From NCBI GenBank assembly GCA_018292915.2, contig JACVVK020000471.1, positions 415,001-479,000 on the forward strand: a stretch of 64,000 nucleotides of DNA, read 5' to 3'. The DNA is from Batillaria attramentaria. Lineage: Eukaryota; Mollusca; Gastropoda; Batillariidae. The notes under the pieces were generated by a model. The model ran no database searches. It worked only from the letters and a program-made list of their open reading frames with translations, and had not been told where the DNA came from. Position 1 is the first letter of the stretch. Each line of letters begins with the position of its first letter. This document shows positions 1-12,415 of the stretch, one piece after another. Position numbers and translations under genes: made by a program.

Positions 1-1387
1 TCAGGGTGATTCGTCTTGCTTGCAAGGTATTGCTATAACAAACCAAACACATGATGGCTTTTCCGAAACAGCAGCAGCTCATGACGACGAGAGAGGCACA
101 ATATCCACCCCACAGAATTTAGTTAATGGTTATGAAGCTGTGGTCAAGTCCCTTTTGCAAGCCGGAGCCGACATACATGGTACAGATGACAAATGTTGTA
201 CACCACTTCACCTAGCGTGTGAGTACGGTAACTTGTTAGCGATAAAGCTTCTTCTAAATGAAGGTGCTAATGTCGAAGCCAGGAACATATATGGACAAAC
301 TCCATTCCATATCGCTTGTAAAGAGGGACGTGATACTATACTCTTGTATTTTATAAGTGTCAAGTCGGATTATGAGACTAGAGACAAGAAAGGCTGTACT
401 CCACTTCATACAGCATGTGCACATGGCAGCGTGGCAGCAGTGCAGTTTTTGCTCAAGAGTAAGGCTCGCGTTACGGTGACGAATGATAAAAGTAGAAGAC
501 CACTTCACTTGGCCTGCCAGAAAGGGAACAAGGAGATTGTTCAGATGCTTGTTGACGCTGGTGCAGAACTAGAGGCTGACGACGAAATGGAAAGGACGCC
601 ACTTCATCTGGCCTGCGAGGGAGGAAACCCCGAGGTCGTGAAGATGCTCCTTGACGCCAAAGCTAATCCTAATGCAACTGATACGGATGGAATGAAACCT
701 CTACATTTCGCATGTCAGAAAGGACACGAAGTTATCGTGCAGATGCTTCTCGATGCTAAAGCCAAACCTAATGCGGGAAATCAGAAAGGCATGACGCCAC
801 TTCATCTTGCATGCCAGCAAGAAAACGAAAAGGTCGTTCAGTTACTCCTTGCCGCTGATGCCAATGTTGGGGCAAAAGCGAAAGACGGTATGACGTCACT
901 ACATTTTGCATGCCAGACAAAAAACAAAGCTGTCGTGAAGCTACTCCTTGACGCCAAGAACATCGATGTCAATATTGCAGACAGAGAAGGCATCACGCCG
1001 CTTCACGTGGCGTGTCAGAAAGGGACCTGTGAGATCGTGCAGCTGCTTCTTGTCTCTCATGCCGAAATAGAGGCTAAAGACAAGAAAGACATGACGCCGC
1101 TACATGTTGCATGCCGGAGAGGGAACAATGAAATTGTGCGACTGCTCATTGCGTCAAGCGCCAATATTAATTCGAAAGACAAGGAGGGCATGACGCCATT
1201 TCATTTTGCATGCCGGGAAGGGAACAGCGAGATTGTGCAAACCCTTATCACGCTAGGGGCCGACATAAATGCAGAAAACAAAAAGGGTTTCACACCCTTA
1301 CGCGTCGCAGCAAAACGTGGTCATGACCACCTTGCAACATCAAATGTGATCAAAAAGACTCGTAACGAAAAGAACACGCATGATTAA
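1..1387 (+). CDS. F0: 3' end of an ankyrin-repeat protein, probably the last exon of a STAND-ankyrin receptor (partial)
   Basis: The frame is open from the left edge of the window (codons from base 2) to a TAA at 1385-1387, so this is the 3' part of a coding exon whose start lies outside. It encodes about 12 ankyrin repeats of 33 residues, recognisable by repeated TPLHLAC / LLLDAKAN patterns, preceded by a half repeat (LLQAGADIHGT) and ending in a degenerate cap. Ankyrin repeats are protein-binding scaffolds. The repeat wording (TPLHVACQKG, DKKGxTPLH) matches the ankyrin parts of F1 at 22 kb and F2 at 56 kb, which sit behind a P-loop domain in one long last exon. I infer that F0 is a third member of that family with a longer ankyrin tail. 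No P-loop is visible here because the window starts too late. No internal stop or frameshift is seen. Confidence 0.85.
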   Translation, partial: QGDSSCLQGIAITNQTHDGFSETAAAHDDERGTISTPQNLVNGYEAVVKSLLQAGADIHGTDDKCCTPLHLACEYGNLLAIKLLLNEGANVEARNIYGQTPFHIACKEGRDTILLYFISVKSDYETRDKKGCTPLHTACAHGSVAAVQFLLKSKARVTVTNDKSRRPLHLACQKGNKEIVQMLVDAGAELEADDEMERTPLHLACEGGNPEVVKMLLDAKANPNATDTDGMKPLHFACQKGHEVIVQMLLDAKAKPNAGNQKGMTPLHLACQQENEKVVQLLLAADANVGAKAKDGMTSLHFACQTKNKAVVKLLLDAKNIDVNIADREGITPLHVACQKGTCEIVQLLLVSHAEIEAKDKKDMTPLHVACRRGNNEIVRLLIASSANINSKDKEGMTPFHFACREGNSEIVQTLITLGADINAENKKGFTPLRVAAKRGHDHLATSNVIKKTRNEKNTHD

Positions 1388-1968
1388 AAAATGAGGGAAA
1401 ACATTTATGGACGTTAAATGTGACGCCATGGCTAGAGCCGGGTGGAGACGATCAAAAACAGCCTTCGACACTGCCATCGGTCTGCGGATTAAAAATGGTC
1501 GTGTCCATCTCAGCATGTCGCCAGGTTAAGAAAGTACAGATGCGCTTACTAACTGTCTCAGTGCTGTCTAGAAATTGTGAGCAACGCAAGAGATTGTGTC
1601 TAAAGACCGAGAAGTATGTTTAAAAAAAAAAAAAAACGCATGTGAAGGACGTCAAAGTTAGTTCTCGCTTGGTCATCGTCCTGTGCTTCTCACTATCAGT
1701 ACATCATAGCATTGGTAAATTCTGAAAATTCCGGTGAACCTGCGTTATAAGAGCTGTAATATTTCTTTATTGGCTGACTTCTGTTACTGCGGTAAAATAG
1801 CCCTTTGGCTTCACGCTCGGCGCGTCGGTCAATCATGCAGCCCACACTGGAAAACGCGATAACTAACGAGACGTGAGCAAAACGATGACATGTTATGGCA
1901 TCAGTGACAGGAAAACGTTGACCACAGCTGTAATAAAACAAGAAAGATTTGTGAAAGTGAAGTTTATA

Positions 1969-2401
1969 CAGTGGCGCCGGAAGATGTTGGGGGAGGGGGG
2001 GGGGGCAGAATCTCAGAGGGGGGAAACGCCAGAGCCACTGAAAGGAAGGACGTTGCCCGGAGAGATTGAAAAGCGGGGAGGGGGGGGGGGGGGCGGCGTC
2101 GTTCAGATTCTGCACAGACAAAAACCTTTCCAAACCAGTGAGCCAGTGAAAGGAAGGACGTTGCCCGGAGAAATTAAAAAGCGGGGGGGGGGGGGGGGGG
2201 GGTTCAAATTCTGCACAGACAAAAAACCTTCCAAACCAGTGAGCCAGTGACAGCAGGAAGAGGGGGAGGGGGGGTAGGGGAGGGGAGGGGGGGGGCAAGA
2301 CCATGGCTTTGCCCCCCCTCTTGCCATAGTCACCTGATTTTCCAGGGGGGGGGGGGGGCAAAGAGATACTCTTGCCCCCCCCCCCGGTTCCGGCGCCCCT
2401 G
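1969..2401. mobile_element. MITE-like element with CAG..GGCGCCGGAA terminal inverted repeats (copy 1)
   Basis: The ends read CAGTGGCGCCGGAA and TTCCGGCGCCCCTG, which are inverted repeats, and TTATA flanks both sides as a possible target duplication. The interior is a mosaic of long G or C runs and short unique words (CAGAATCTCAGAG, ACCATGGCTTTGCC, CACCTGATTTTCCAGGG). A second copy at 16873-17227 has the same ends and order. No transposase is encoded. The long proline or glycine frames here are an artefact of the G runs. Confidence 0.6.
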
Positions 2402-3347
2402 TTATAGAAAGTCTTTAACCCCACGTTTGTAACACTCAGATACACTTGCTTTCTCTGTGTGGGTCCGACGCCTTTATTCGGTTCAAATGCCCATGTTGAT
2501 GAGTTTCGTCGACTGACATTGTCATTCTCGACAGTCACAAGGATGGTTCGGCCCTATTTATTGTGTAATTTGAACGAACGGTAATCATCAGGGATCCAAC
2601 CCACGTGCGTATTAGTTTTGCGCCTTGCCTTGTGGTGGTGTCGTTTCTTGTATTTTCCAGGGGAGGGGGGGGTGGGTGGGTGGGTGGGTGTCTGTGTTTT
2701 AATTAGGGGAATGCGAACGTGTTCCCTGTACAGGCAACTAAGCTGAGGAAGACTGATCTTCATTCTTTTTTTGTGGACCCTGCGGACCAATGTCTGACCA
2801 CGAGAAATTTGAATGTTACAGAATCTCTGTCAAATCGTAACTTGAGTATGTATCTATGTACAAATGGCTGTATCTACGCCAGTTATTCAGTATGATTCTA
2901 TAAACACACTTTCAACATCACCTAAGACTGCAGCCGGAGGTTGAGTCTGAAAACGTATGAAATGCTGCATGTGTTCATTTATTCATTTTTTAAATTCTAT
3001 TTGATTCTATTCTCTTTGTTTACCCGCTCATCCATGTTTTCAGTCTTTTCTTTCTTTCACGTTACATTTCCGGCTATTTGAGAGCACTCAGTTTTTGTTG
3101 TTGATTTTTTTTTTTTTGCCGCGAAATAGTCTTTGTAGCTCGCGCGGGGTAAAACCCTAAATAACTAACTGTTGTTGTTTTTTAGTGTCTATTTTTTGTT
3201 GTCTTTTTGCTTTTGTTTTCCACTTACAGTGTAAAATAGACGGATACCGGCTTCATGCTGTATTTTGTGTCATACAGACAAGATTCAGAAAAGCGTTCTT
3301 GTCAAAACACGAGGAGTATTTAACATTGTTGTACGTCTGCCATACGT

Positions 3348-3350
<3 letters not shown>

Positions 3351-3431
<81 letters not shown>

Positions 3432-3433
3432 CA
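3351..3433. repeat. (CA)n microsatellite
   Basis: About 80 bp of nearly uninterrupted CA dinucleotides with one CACC break. It generates spurious Thr-His frames. Confidence 0.9.
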
Positions 3434-5873
3434 TACGTTTTCGCATTTATTTCAGTTTTGTACAGCCAGAAACGAATGACACAGTAAGTAGTAAGATGTT
3501 TATAGTTCTAAACTCTCAAGAAATGCCAATACCAGAAAGAATCAACCCGAAATATGTCAACCGTCGTAACCACAGGAAAACGATCTCAGAGACATACAGT
3601 GCTTGGACATACGTTTCACTTTACATTATCAGAGCATTTCTGTGCTTCTGCAAGTAACCACTCTTATCGATTAGCTGTTGGTCATGGGTTCACAGCACTA
3701 TAAACACACAGCTGTCACACAGGCGCAGACGCGCTAAACAACCTATTTCTCAGAAATGCATTTCTCAAAACTCGCCACGTTTATCAGAAAAGCATTTCTC
3801 GAAAATGTCGACACACAATAGTGGCAAAGTCACGCCTACGTTTGAGTAAGGTTTTGGATGTCTTTGTAAAGTAAACTGAGCTTTTACATTGTTACTGTGT
3901 ATCGATGTCAAAGGACCCCTTATGTTATAACGGTAGGAGTCACAGTGACCTTTGTCATTTTGTATCACTGCGTCTGTTTTTCTTTTGCGACTTGAGATAG
4001 CCCTGCGCGGGTAGACCCACGACTGTTGACAACAGATATTATTGCTCGGGCGCTGGGTCATTGTAAATTCTGTCCCGTGAAATATGACTCACTGACAGCA
4101 GATGTCACATGATTATGTGCTAGTGTGTACCCACAGCCTGCCGTATTGATGTTGTAACTCCATTTTAGTAAAGGGCCTTTGAGCAAGAGAAGGAAATATT
4201 TTAGTCTGAAAGTAGGCTACTTTACCCCTTTCACTTGTTGCCTTGTTTGTCTGCTTTAAATCAAGATAAAGATTAACATTTTAGAACAATAAACTAGATT
4301 GTGACCGACCCATCTCGACGGGAAATTCGAGGGGAAATCGCTTCTTGATCTTCTTTGCTCTCCACTGATCAACATCTCCACGAACAGCCTACCACCCCCC
4401 CCCCCCCACCCACCCCCCATCTCCCCCCCCCCCGCACCGTCTTTATATACATCCGTCTGTGATATATACACACAAAACACATGGAAACATACGAAAAAAA
4501 TTGAGGAAGATTACATGTAGCAGCAATATTAAAACACGACAATATAGGGATCATATATTATACAAACGAATCAATATAGGGATCATAACTTATACAAACG
4601 AATCAAGCAATCATGGCACCAACAACGACGACAAACTAAACAGAATCAATGTACAAAAAGCTGCTGGGACCGCAGACATGAGTTGTGTGTGTGTGTGTGT
4701 GTGTGTGTGTGGTTTTTAAATTTGAAATGTTGCCTGGTTTCTGTACAGTACGGTAATGGAGGAGTATATTAGATCAGACACTATGGTTTTTACAATACAA
4801 TCTCTCTGCTATGTGGTGCTGTTTTATCGATTTTCTTCCTCATAACTGAATGTTGTGATTCACTGCTTGTACATTCACCCTAATGAGAAAAGGAAAACGA
4901 CAAATGTATAAACATAACATCTGTAATAAGAAACTCATGCTACAAGTTCACTGCCTTGTGAAATGAACTCATGTTGTATGGTTCCAAATTTAGGTAATGA
5001 CCTTAACTCAGTAGAAGTACTATCGAACATGTTTTATAAACAGCTAAATAAAAACATATCAACAATAAAATATTACAGGTTTGACATTCATGTTAAATGT
5101 GAAGCTATTCTATGTAGACCATACATGAATGCAGTGGCTAGATTATTCACAGTTACTGAGTCAGGGAACCTCTGATGCAGAATCCTTGGGACCTACATCA
5201 CTATATACATCGCACGCCACAACATTGAAGTTCTTTCATTTTGTCACTTGTGATCAGATTCTGTCGAAACGGTGATGTCTTATATTACATAAACAAAACA
5301 AACAAACAAAATCCGAGAATTGACACACACAAAAAAGTTCCGAGAATGACACATACCTTTTCCTTGTCTTTATACAGAAAACAAACAAAAACACTGTAAA
5401 AATGTATTTCGTCGTCTTTCAAGGCGATGTTTCTATCGTTATAAGGCGTTATACAGGGAGACTTGTGTTTGGAACAGTTGTGCTTGTAACTGCGCCTGTG
5501 CGCTCGAAATAGTCTGTCTTGGGTATTTTAGAAATTAGTAAAGCTCCCATATGCAACACACTGACGTTGATGGCGTCTTGAAACGAGGAAAACTCCATTC
5601 TACAACGGCCGAGTGTCATAATCGATACGGTCACCGGCTGCAATGAAGACAAGTTCAAATGTATATTTTGTACACTGATTTATTCCTGTCCGCTATAACC
5701 ATATGTGAGGTCCGGTTCATGCAGGCAGGGAGACAAAACACAGAGGTCGCTATGACATGAGTTTACTCGTAGGAAACAAGGCAGAGTACAGAGCAAAACG
5801 CAGAGTCCAGTGCACGCGCAGCAGGGCTGGCATAGAGACTGCATGCCCAGCGAAGTGTGGCTCGCGGCTATAA

Positions 5874-6690
5874 GATAAGATAAGATAAGATAGATTTATT
5901 GCTTCTTAGTTACAATTAAGAAGAATTTGCTTTGCTCCTCTTGATAATAAAACACAATTGATATACACAAACATACCATAGAAATACATATACACATTCA
6001 CAAACTCAGTCATTGGCTAAAACACAATTTAAGAGAATAAGCACTGGTATATATATATATACTCCGGGCGCTAGCCTACATGAAAACACCCTAGGGTGGC
6101 ATAGCGGAGGAGCCAAATTCGCGCTGAGTGGGGGAATCTACACAGAAAACTAGCCACAGCGGGCGTATTACAATAACTACAAACTTCGGACAAACGGCAT
6201 TGAAAAGAACCTGAAAAATACTATAAAATGATGTGAAATTGCAATCTTAATGAACAACAGGGAATCCTACAGCCGCTGAAAGAGCCGAAAAACCAGGCAA
6301 AGCTTTTGAAAAGGGGATAAAATGCTAAATGACACCCGTTAAACTTTAAGCAATCGCTTACAACAAAACTTGAAAAAATGTGCAAAGTCTCATGAAACTA
6401 CTACTGCTTACAGAGGAAGGGACTGTGGAGATAACTAACACTAAACAGACACAAACAAACACAACTAATTGACACGCGCGCCACCGCGGATGCGCGTGCG
6501 GCTAGTGGGCAGTAAACAGGGCTGGCCAGAGAACAAAGGCTGTTGTACAGGGTGGCCGGGGACGGGTAAAAATGGGTGGCTAGAGGGACGGCGGGACTAA
6601 GAAGAACAAAAAGGGGACACAGTGACACAAGCTTTGCAAACAAAAATATCGGTGAATAGGGGCCGGGTATGACCCGGTCTCATATGTGTA
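5874..6690 (-). mobile_element. Truncated retroelement with (ATCTT)n tail
   Basis: On the minus strand the segment starts near GAGACCGGGTCATACCCGG (6690) and ends in a run of ATCTT units (complement of AAGATAAGATAAG at 5874). The last 140 bp recur almost unchanged at 60593-60740, again ending in the same pentamer run. A simple-repeat 3' tail on a family of 5'-truncated copies is typical of non-LTR retrotransposons or SINEs. The first words also appear near 18247. No reverse transcriptase is visible in this copy, so the family is not assigned. Confidence 0.45.
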
Positions 6691-7249
6691 CGTTCTTCGT
6701 CGGTAGATAGCTGCCTTTCACGTTTTTGACTTTGTCCTCAGTTACGTCTGTTGGACTGAGCCATCTCGTTGGCAGTCAGGTACTCCCTGTAGGCGGCGCC
6801 GCGCTTTGAGGCTGGAAACAAAATGAGCCAGTGTTTTATTGTGTGATTAAAAGTTTCGCACATTTCTAACACGGTATTATGGTGTGCATGTCTGTAGTCA
6901 ACACAAATATGAAACTTCTTTGAAGTTTAATTGTTTTTAGACCTGGTCTGCTTTGTCCATGCCTCATATATTTTAACGAGAATATCTCATAAGTTACACA
7001 TTCTTAGACGCTGTAGTTCGGATTTTCAAGTTCTTTTCTGCGTTCTGGGAGTCCTCGTTTATTCTCGCCACCTGTTTCCTGCTGTAAAATTGATGTTTTC
7101 ACTGAAGTTCAACAACTCGTCTGCTTCGTTAACACACAGGGCACAAGGAAGATTAACGAAATCATTTACGAAAAAACAAAACAAAACAAAAAACAATTAA
7201 TAAAAAGAAGAAGAAGAAGAAGGAAAAAAAAAACAAAAAACAAAAACAA

Positions 7250-7487
7250 AAACACCGACCCGAAACCAAGCAATGCAACATTGAAGAGAGCTAGTGCAAG
7301 ATGACTCACACTTTCTCAGTGTTTCCGTGTGTTTCGTGCGGGCTGGACGAGGGAAAGAAGCTCCTTTCCCTGTGAGCCCCATGGTAGCTGTAGACCAACA
7401 AACAAAATGTTTCATACTTTACCCTAAGAGAAAAATCTGGTTAGCATGTATCACAGTTAATGTACCACCACCACCACCACCCTCCCA

Positions 7488-7561
<74 letters not shown>

Positions 7562-7790
7562 CAAAACAAAACAAAACAAAACAGAAAACCGACCCGAAAC
7601 CAAGCTAGTGAAAGATGACTCACACTTCCTCAGTGTTTCCGTGTGTTTCGTGCGGGCTGAACGAGGGAAAGAAGCTCCTTTCCCTGTGAGCCCCATGGTA
7701 GCTGTAGACCAACAAACAAAATGACTTGTTTCATACTGTAATCTAAGAGGAAAATCTGGTTAGCATGTGCCACAGTTAATGTACCACCAC
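7250..7790. repeat. Tandem duplication of about 315 bp containing a receptor tail exon
   Basis: The block from about 7255 to 7480 recurs at about 7590-7785 with few changes, separated by (CA)n at 7488-7561. Each half carries a 78-nt minus-strand phase-1 exon (7387-7310 and 7701-7624, reading GLTGKGASFPR) with CAG acceptor and GTGAGT donor. Gene C has a single counterpart at 38219-38142. Confidence 0.75.
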
Positions 7791-9201
7791 CACCCAACAA
7801 CTCCCCCCCCCTCCACACACACACACACATACACTCACACAAAAGAAAAAAAATAATGGAATAAAACGCTTGGTAGTTAAAATTTGTTTTTAACAAGAGC
7901 TGTTATTGATTTAACAATTTTGTCAGACTTGGTTAACTAGAATTGACCCAGTAATATCTTCTCACAACTAGCATCATGCTGCACGCTAAAGTTCGAACAG
8001 TAGTTAATACATGAAGGATGAAAAACAGAAAGTAGGAAATTTGCCTGTGTCTGAACCACGACAATTATTAAGAGGCTAGACTAGTGTGAGACTGCACGCA
8101 AGTCTCTCTGTAGAAGAAGACCCTGTTTCCTGGGCTCCTATTATAAGGCACACAGTCGAGACAGAGCTAGTGTGCTTACCCTGCCTGGGAATGGGAATTG
8201 GAGGACGAGTATTGTAGTCGGGTTTCTTTCCCTGGCCTGGAGTAGTGATGTACGTATACCCGTAGTCTCCATCTGTAGCTTCCTGTCCCCGGTACAGAGT
8301 GTTCACACTCATCACTGCGTCACCATCCTCTTCTGCCAGCTCACCTTGGACAACCATCGTAGATAAAAAGTGATAATGATGGACGATGGCGATGAAGAGA
8401 ATGAGGATGATGACTGACGATTTGTGGGGCGGTACAGAAACAGAAACAGTAAATCCAGCAGAGAAGCACCCTTACAGTTGCACACGTGAATTGGGTGAGT
8501 CTCCCCACATAAGGCCCATACCCGCTCTGGGTAGGAGCGACCTAGGTAGGAAAAATCCTGCTTACTTTCAAGTACTTAACTAACAACATCGACAACAACA
8601 AAGGATTTTTTTTAATAAAAAGCTTTGAAATGTGAAATTTGTCTCTGTACCCATTGTGTAAGGATCTTCCTCAAGTTCCCAGTAGAGAGAAGCGGCTGGA
8701 GCATCCAGACATCCTGAGTCTCAGTGGTTCGTCCAGGGCGGGAACTCACTGTGCGCATCAGTGATAACTGACACTGGATGTTGCTTTCAGCCGGCCCTGG
8801 AAGAAATATACTCAATCAATGAACAATGACAACAGCGAGCGGACCTCGTGTCATAACGAACCTCGCACTTTCATGATGATGATGAGGGTGGGTGGGTGTT
8901 TGGGGTTTAACGTCCTTTTCCACCACATTGATGATGATGATGATGATGATAATGATGATGATGATTCGATTAGCATAGCTTTTCAGCCCTTTTATAACGA
9001 TTTGGGAGTAAATTGCAACGAGCTTATAAAATGGCTGACGTTTCAAGTATTTCATCTCGCCTCTGTCTCATTCCATACCATTATAAGAGTCAAGTAGGTC
9101 AAGAGTCTCAATAGGTCCCACACATGGTGAGGCGTGAAAGCTATGGAATTTAAAAGTAATTATCCCACGAAAACGCTCTAAATTGCTAAAATGTAAAAGT
9201 T

Positions 9202-9203
<2 letters not shown>

Positions 9204-9255
<52 letters not shown>

Positions 9256-9290
9256 GTGGAAAAGGACGTTAAACTCCCAAACAACCCCCT
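9204..9290. repeat. (CT)n microsatellite followed by a SINE tail fragment
   Basis: A CT run is followed by GGAAAAGGACGTTAAACTCC, the 3' tail word of the tRNA-derived SINEs seen elsewhere in the window. Similar tail fragments lie at 8886-8930 (minus strand), 13538-13588 and 23222-23256. Confidence 0.6.
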
Positions 9291-11324
9291 CCCCCCTTTC
9301 TCTCTCTCTCTGTACCTTCTGTGGCAGTCTCATCTTCAAGTTCCCAGTACATCTGAGCGGACGGTGCATCACAATATGTATGGGCGTCGGTGCGGTAACT
9401 CACTTCGCCCCTCAGTGATGACTGGCATTGTGTGTTGTTTTCGGCCGGCCCTGGAACAAATACGCCTACTCCAATCTCTTTTTTAAATAATGGTCAATGC
9501 CAGCAGTTAGGGGACCTCTCGCATAAATTTCTTAACCCCTACTTTGGCGCAAATAGTAGTAGAAGTAGTATCATTAACTTTTTTGTTTGATTTTTACTTT
9601 TCTCTCTTGCACATACTTTATTATTCGTCGTCTTTGCTTTGTTCAGTTATATTAATGCTGTGTAGTGATAAGTGTTGCTTGAAAGTTACACCTGAATCGT
9701 GCAATACTTTAGGCACTCCAAGGGTTAAATTGTACTTCATCTTACCCCTGTGTTCAGCGTGTTCCACGATCCCTTGTACAAGATTTGACAGATTCTGAGA
9801 AAATCTGAAGAACAAACCAACAGATGTTCCAACAGAAAACCCTTTAACACGGATGCGTTTTATAAATCGTTATTGGTTCGAACTGGACTGAACTATAAAA
9901 ATACTAACAATACTGAAAATAACATCACTAACATGAACGACTCAAAACACTCAAGCATTAAATTAGAAGCAGCTTTTGTTCTCTGCATTTTTTTCGCCTC
10001 AGTTTCAAATAAATACTCGTGTTAAGAAGAACGAAGGAATGGATGGAGACAAAGTGGAGCCAGGATATAAACATGCACTGTAACTTACCCAGTCTTGTGG
10101 TCTGAAACGTACGTTGGATACCAGTGTAAAGTATGATCGCAGGTCATGGATAATACTTTGATCATAAAATGTAACATAACTGTTTGTGAAACAGGCATAC
10201 AACTTTCAAATTTCTATTGATTAATTTATGTTTCCTGAGATTCATAAACAAGTTCTTAACTTTTATAAGCCCATTGATAGGATATGAATCACAATTATTT
10301 TGCCAGCAGTTTCTTTCAAAAACGTGCCATAAACACCGACTGGAAATTGCAAAATAATGTACTAACTATGGCTTTTAAAGCGCTTGTGGTGAACACAGAC
10401 TCCTACAGCGACAGAGGCAACAACACCAAAAGCCACACCAAACAGTGCCATGTAGATTTTCGTCTGCAATTCCGTGTGCGATATCTCAGTGGTTCTTGAT
10501 TTCTCTGCAAGTGGAACAAAAGTGAGATGTCTGCGATATTAAAGAAATGGAGAATTTAAAAAAAAAAAAGCATTTGGAGAAGATTTTGCGATGTCAGTGA
10601 AATAAAATAATATTTAAAAAAATAGTAATACAACTGACATCGAATTAAAAACGTATACTGGCAACTTGTATATCTTAAGGCGAAATACCTGTGGCTGAGT
10701 TGTCCTCTGGCAATGGCGTAGTTGTTGGTGGTACTGATGAAATACATAAGCAATCAATAAAGAATGTCATACGTGCGTATCCCATGAAATTTGAACACAG
10801 TTCAACTTTAAAATATCAAGCAACTTTGACAACAGATAAACACAACTCTGAACAGCTTAATTATTTGCCTTTTCAACAAACTGAAACACTATGAGTGGCC
10901 TTTGTGCGAGATTAAGCGCATAATTATTATTATTATTATTTAAAGGAGCATAAACCCATCGAATATTCACAATGTTTATATTTTTACTGTACGTAAACAT
11001 GGCTGGAAAGTTATATCTTGACTTTAGTGGAAAATTTTTGAATGATCGACATATTCACTGGTTTCTTTTGACTCCAGTGCAAAAAATTATAGTAAAGAAT
11101 AATTAGTAAAAGAATGAATACATAAACATGGTGAATACATAAACAATCAACGGGAAATGTTATACGTGCATATCACATGAAACGAAACTTAAAAAACAAG
11201 ACAAAACAAACAAAACAATCAAGCAAACGACAGAACAGAACTCGGATTTTGTCTTGCTTCTTCTAAACAGCGTGTTTTCCTTCTTCAAGTAAATATAGAA
11301 CAAGCATAAACCTGTTTGTTATTG

Positions 11325-11398
11325 TGAACGTTTATGTTCCTCTAACGTCAACATGGCCATAAAAATTATATTTTATGGCCGTGTTGACGTTAGAGGAA
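11325..11398. repeat. Long perfect-type inverted repeat in an intron of A
   Basis: TTCCTCTAACGTCAACATGG and its complement CCGTGTTGACGTTAGAGGAA, each running on into a TATTTTATGG-type centre, form a hairpin with arms of about 28 bp. The same hairpin lies at 31840-31904 in the corresponding intron of B, so it was present before the two copies separated. Confidence 0.8.
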
Positions 11399-11502
11399 TA
11401 AAATTATATTTTGATTTGAATGCGAATTTTAAATGATATGCATGGGTTCCTTTTACTTCAGTGCCAGCAGTTATACTGAAGCAGAATTTGTAAAAATTTG
11501 TA

Positions 11503-11539
<37 letters not shown>

Positions 11540-12089
11540 CTTGTCATAGTGAGATGTTCACGTCATTTGAGTCGTTGTTGTCCGTTTGCCCACACCAGGT
11601 TGTGTAGTCATGGCTCTTCAATATGTCATTGACAGTTGGTACCACCCCCACATCCCTTTTCTGGCAAGCATTTACAGATCGCTTCCTTTATTGACTTGGT
11701 GCAGACTCCCTGTATAAGCATTATTCTGCACATGGGTTTTTGTACCCTGACTGTCGCACGTTTTTACCAACTGGTGATTGTATCTTGTCTGCAAGTTTCA
11801 CAGTGTTCAGGTGAAACGTTTCCAGGGTTGGAAATCCAAGGAAATGTTTGTATTTAGTCTGGGCCGTGGAGAACTGTGCTGTTAAGATCCGGGAAATGTG
11901 AAGCTGTAGGTACCTGTGTGGATGGGGAAAAACGTTTCTGTAAATTATGATGGAACGAGACAAATCCAACGACGCCCACTCATCAGCAATACATCGGAAA
12001 CAACACCAACAACAGCGACAACGACGACGATGCTAAAACACTTCTGCATTACATAACTGCCCTTTGGAATAGAACCGCAAATTGTTCTG

Positions 12090-12337
12090 TGTGTGTGTGT
12101 GGGGGGGGGGGGGTTGTGGAGAGGAGGTGGGGGTGGAGGGGGGAGTGGAGGGATGGGTGGGGCCGCCGTGTGTGTGTGTGGGAAGGGGGGGGAGTGGGGG
12201 TGGAGAGGGGGTGGGGGTGGAGAAGTGGAGGATGGGTGGGGGCGCCAGTGTGGGTGGGGGGGGGGATTGGGGTGAGGAGGGGCTCGTGAGGGAGGGGTGA
12301 GTGGAGGGGGGGGGAGTGAGAGGGATGGGTGGGGCAC

Positions 12338-12378
<41 letters not shown>

Positions 12379-12415
12379 GTGTGTGCGCGCGCGACGCGCG
12401 TGTGTGTGTGTTGTG
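12090..12415. repeat. G-rich and (GT)n low-complexity tract
   Basis: Alternating GTG and GGGGG runs end in (GT)n, with a short CGCG stretch near 12385. All long frames over it are shadows of the base composition. Confidence 0.9.

Larger units (their letters stand above)
1388..6737. other. Spacer downstream of F0 and A: repeats, no supported gene
   Basis: No coding exon is supported. The stretch holds a G-rich MITE (1969-2401), a (CA)n array (3351-3433), C-rich and (GT)n tracts near 4400-4710, and a LINE-type repeat at 5874-6690. The part from about 3740 to 5300 resembles 34.9-37.0 kb, for example a shared GGAGTCA..GTGACCTTTG block at 3942 and 35170 and a shared AGATTCTGTCGAAA at 5254 and 36880. 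Both lie downstream of a type 2 receptor gene (A and C), so they look like duplicated 3' flank or untranslated sequence. Confidence 0.5.

Noticed and set aside
1696..2538. 280-residue minus-strand frame rich in prolines
   Set aside because: It runs through the G-rich MITE and has no splice, domain or homologous support.
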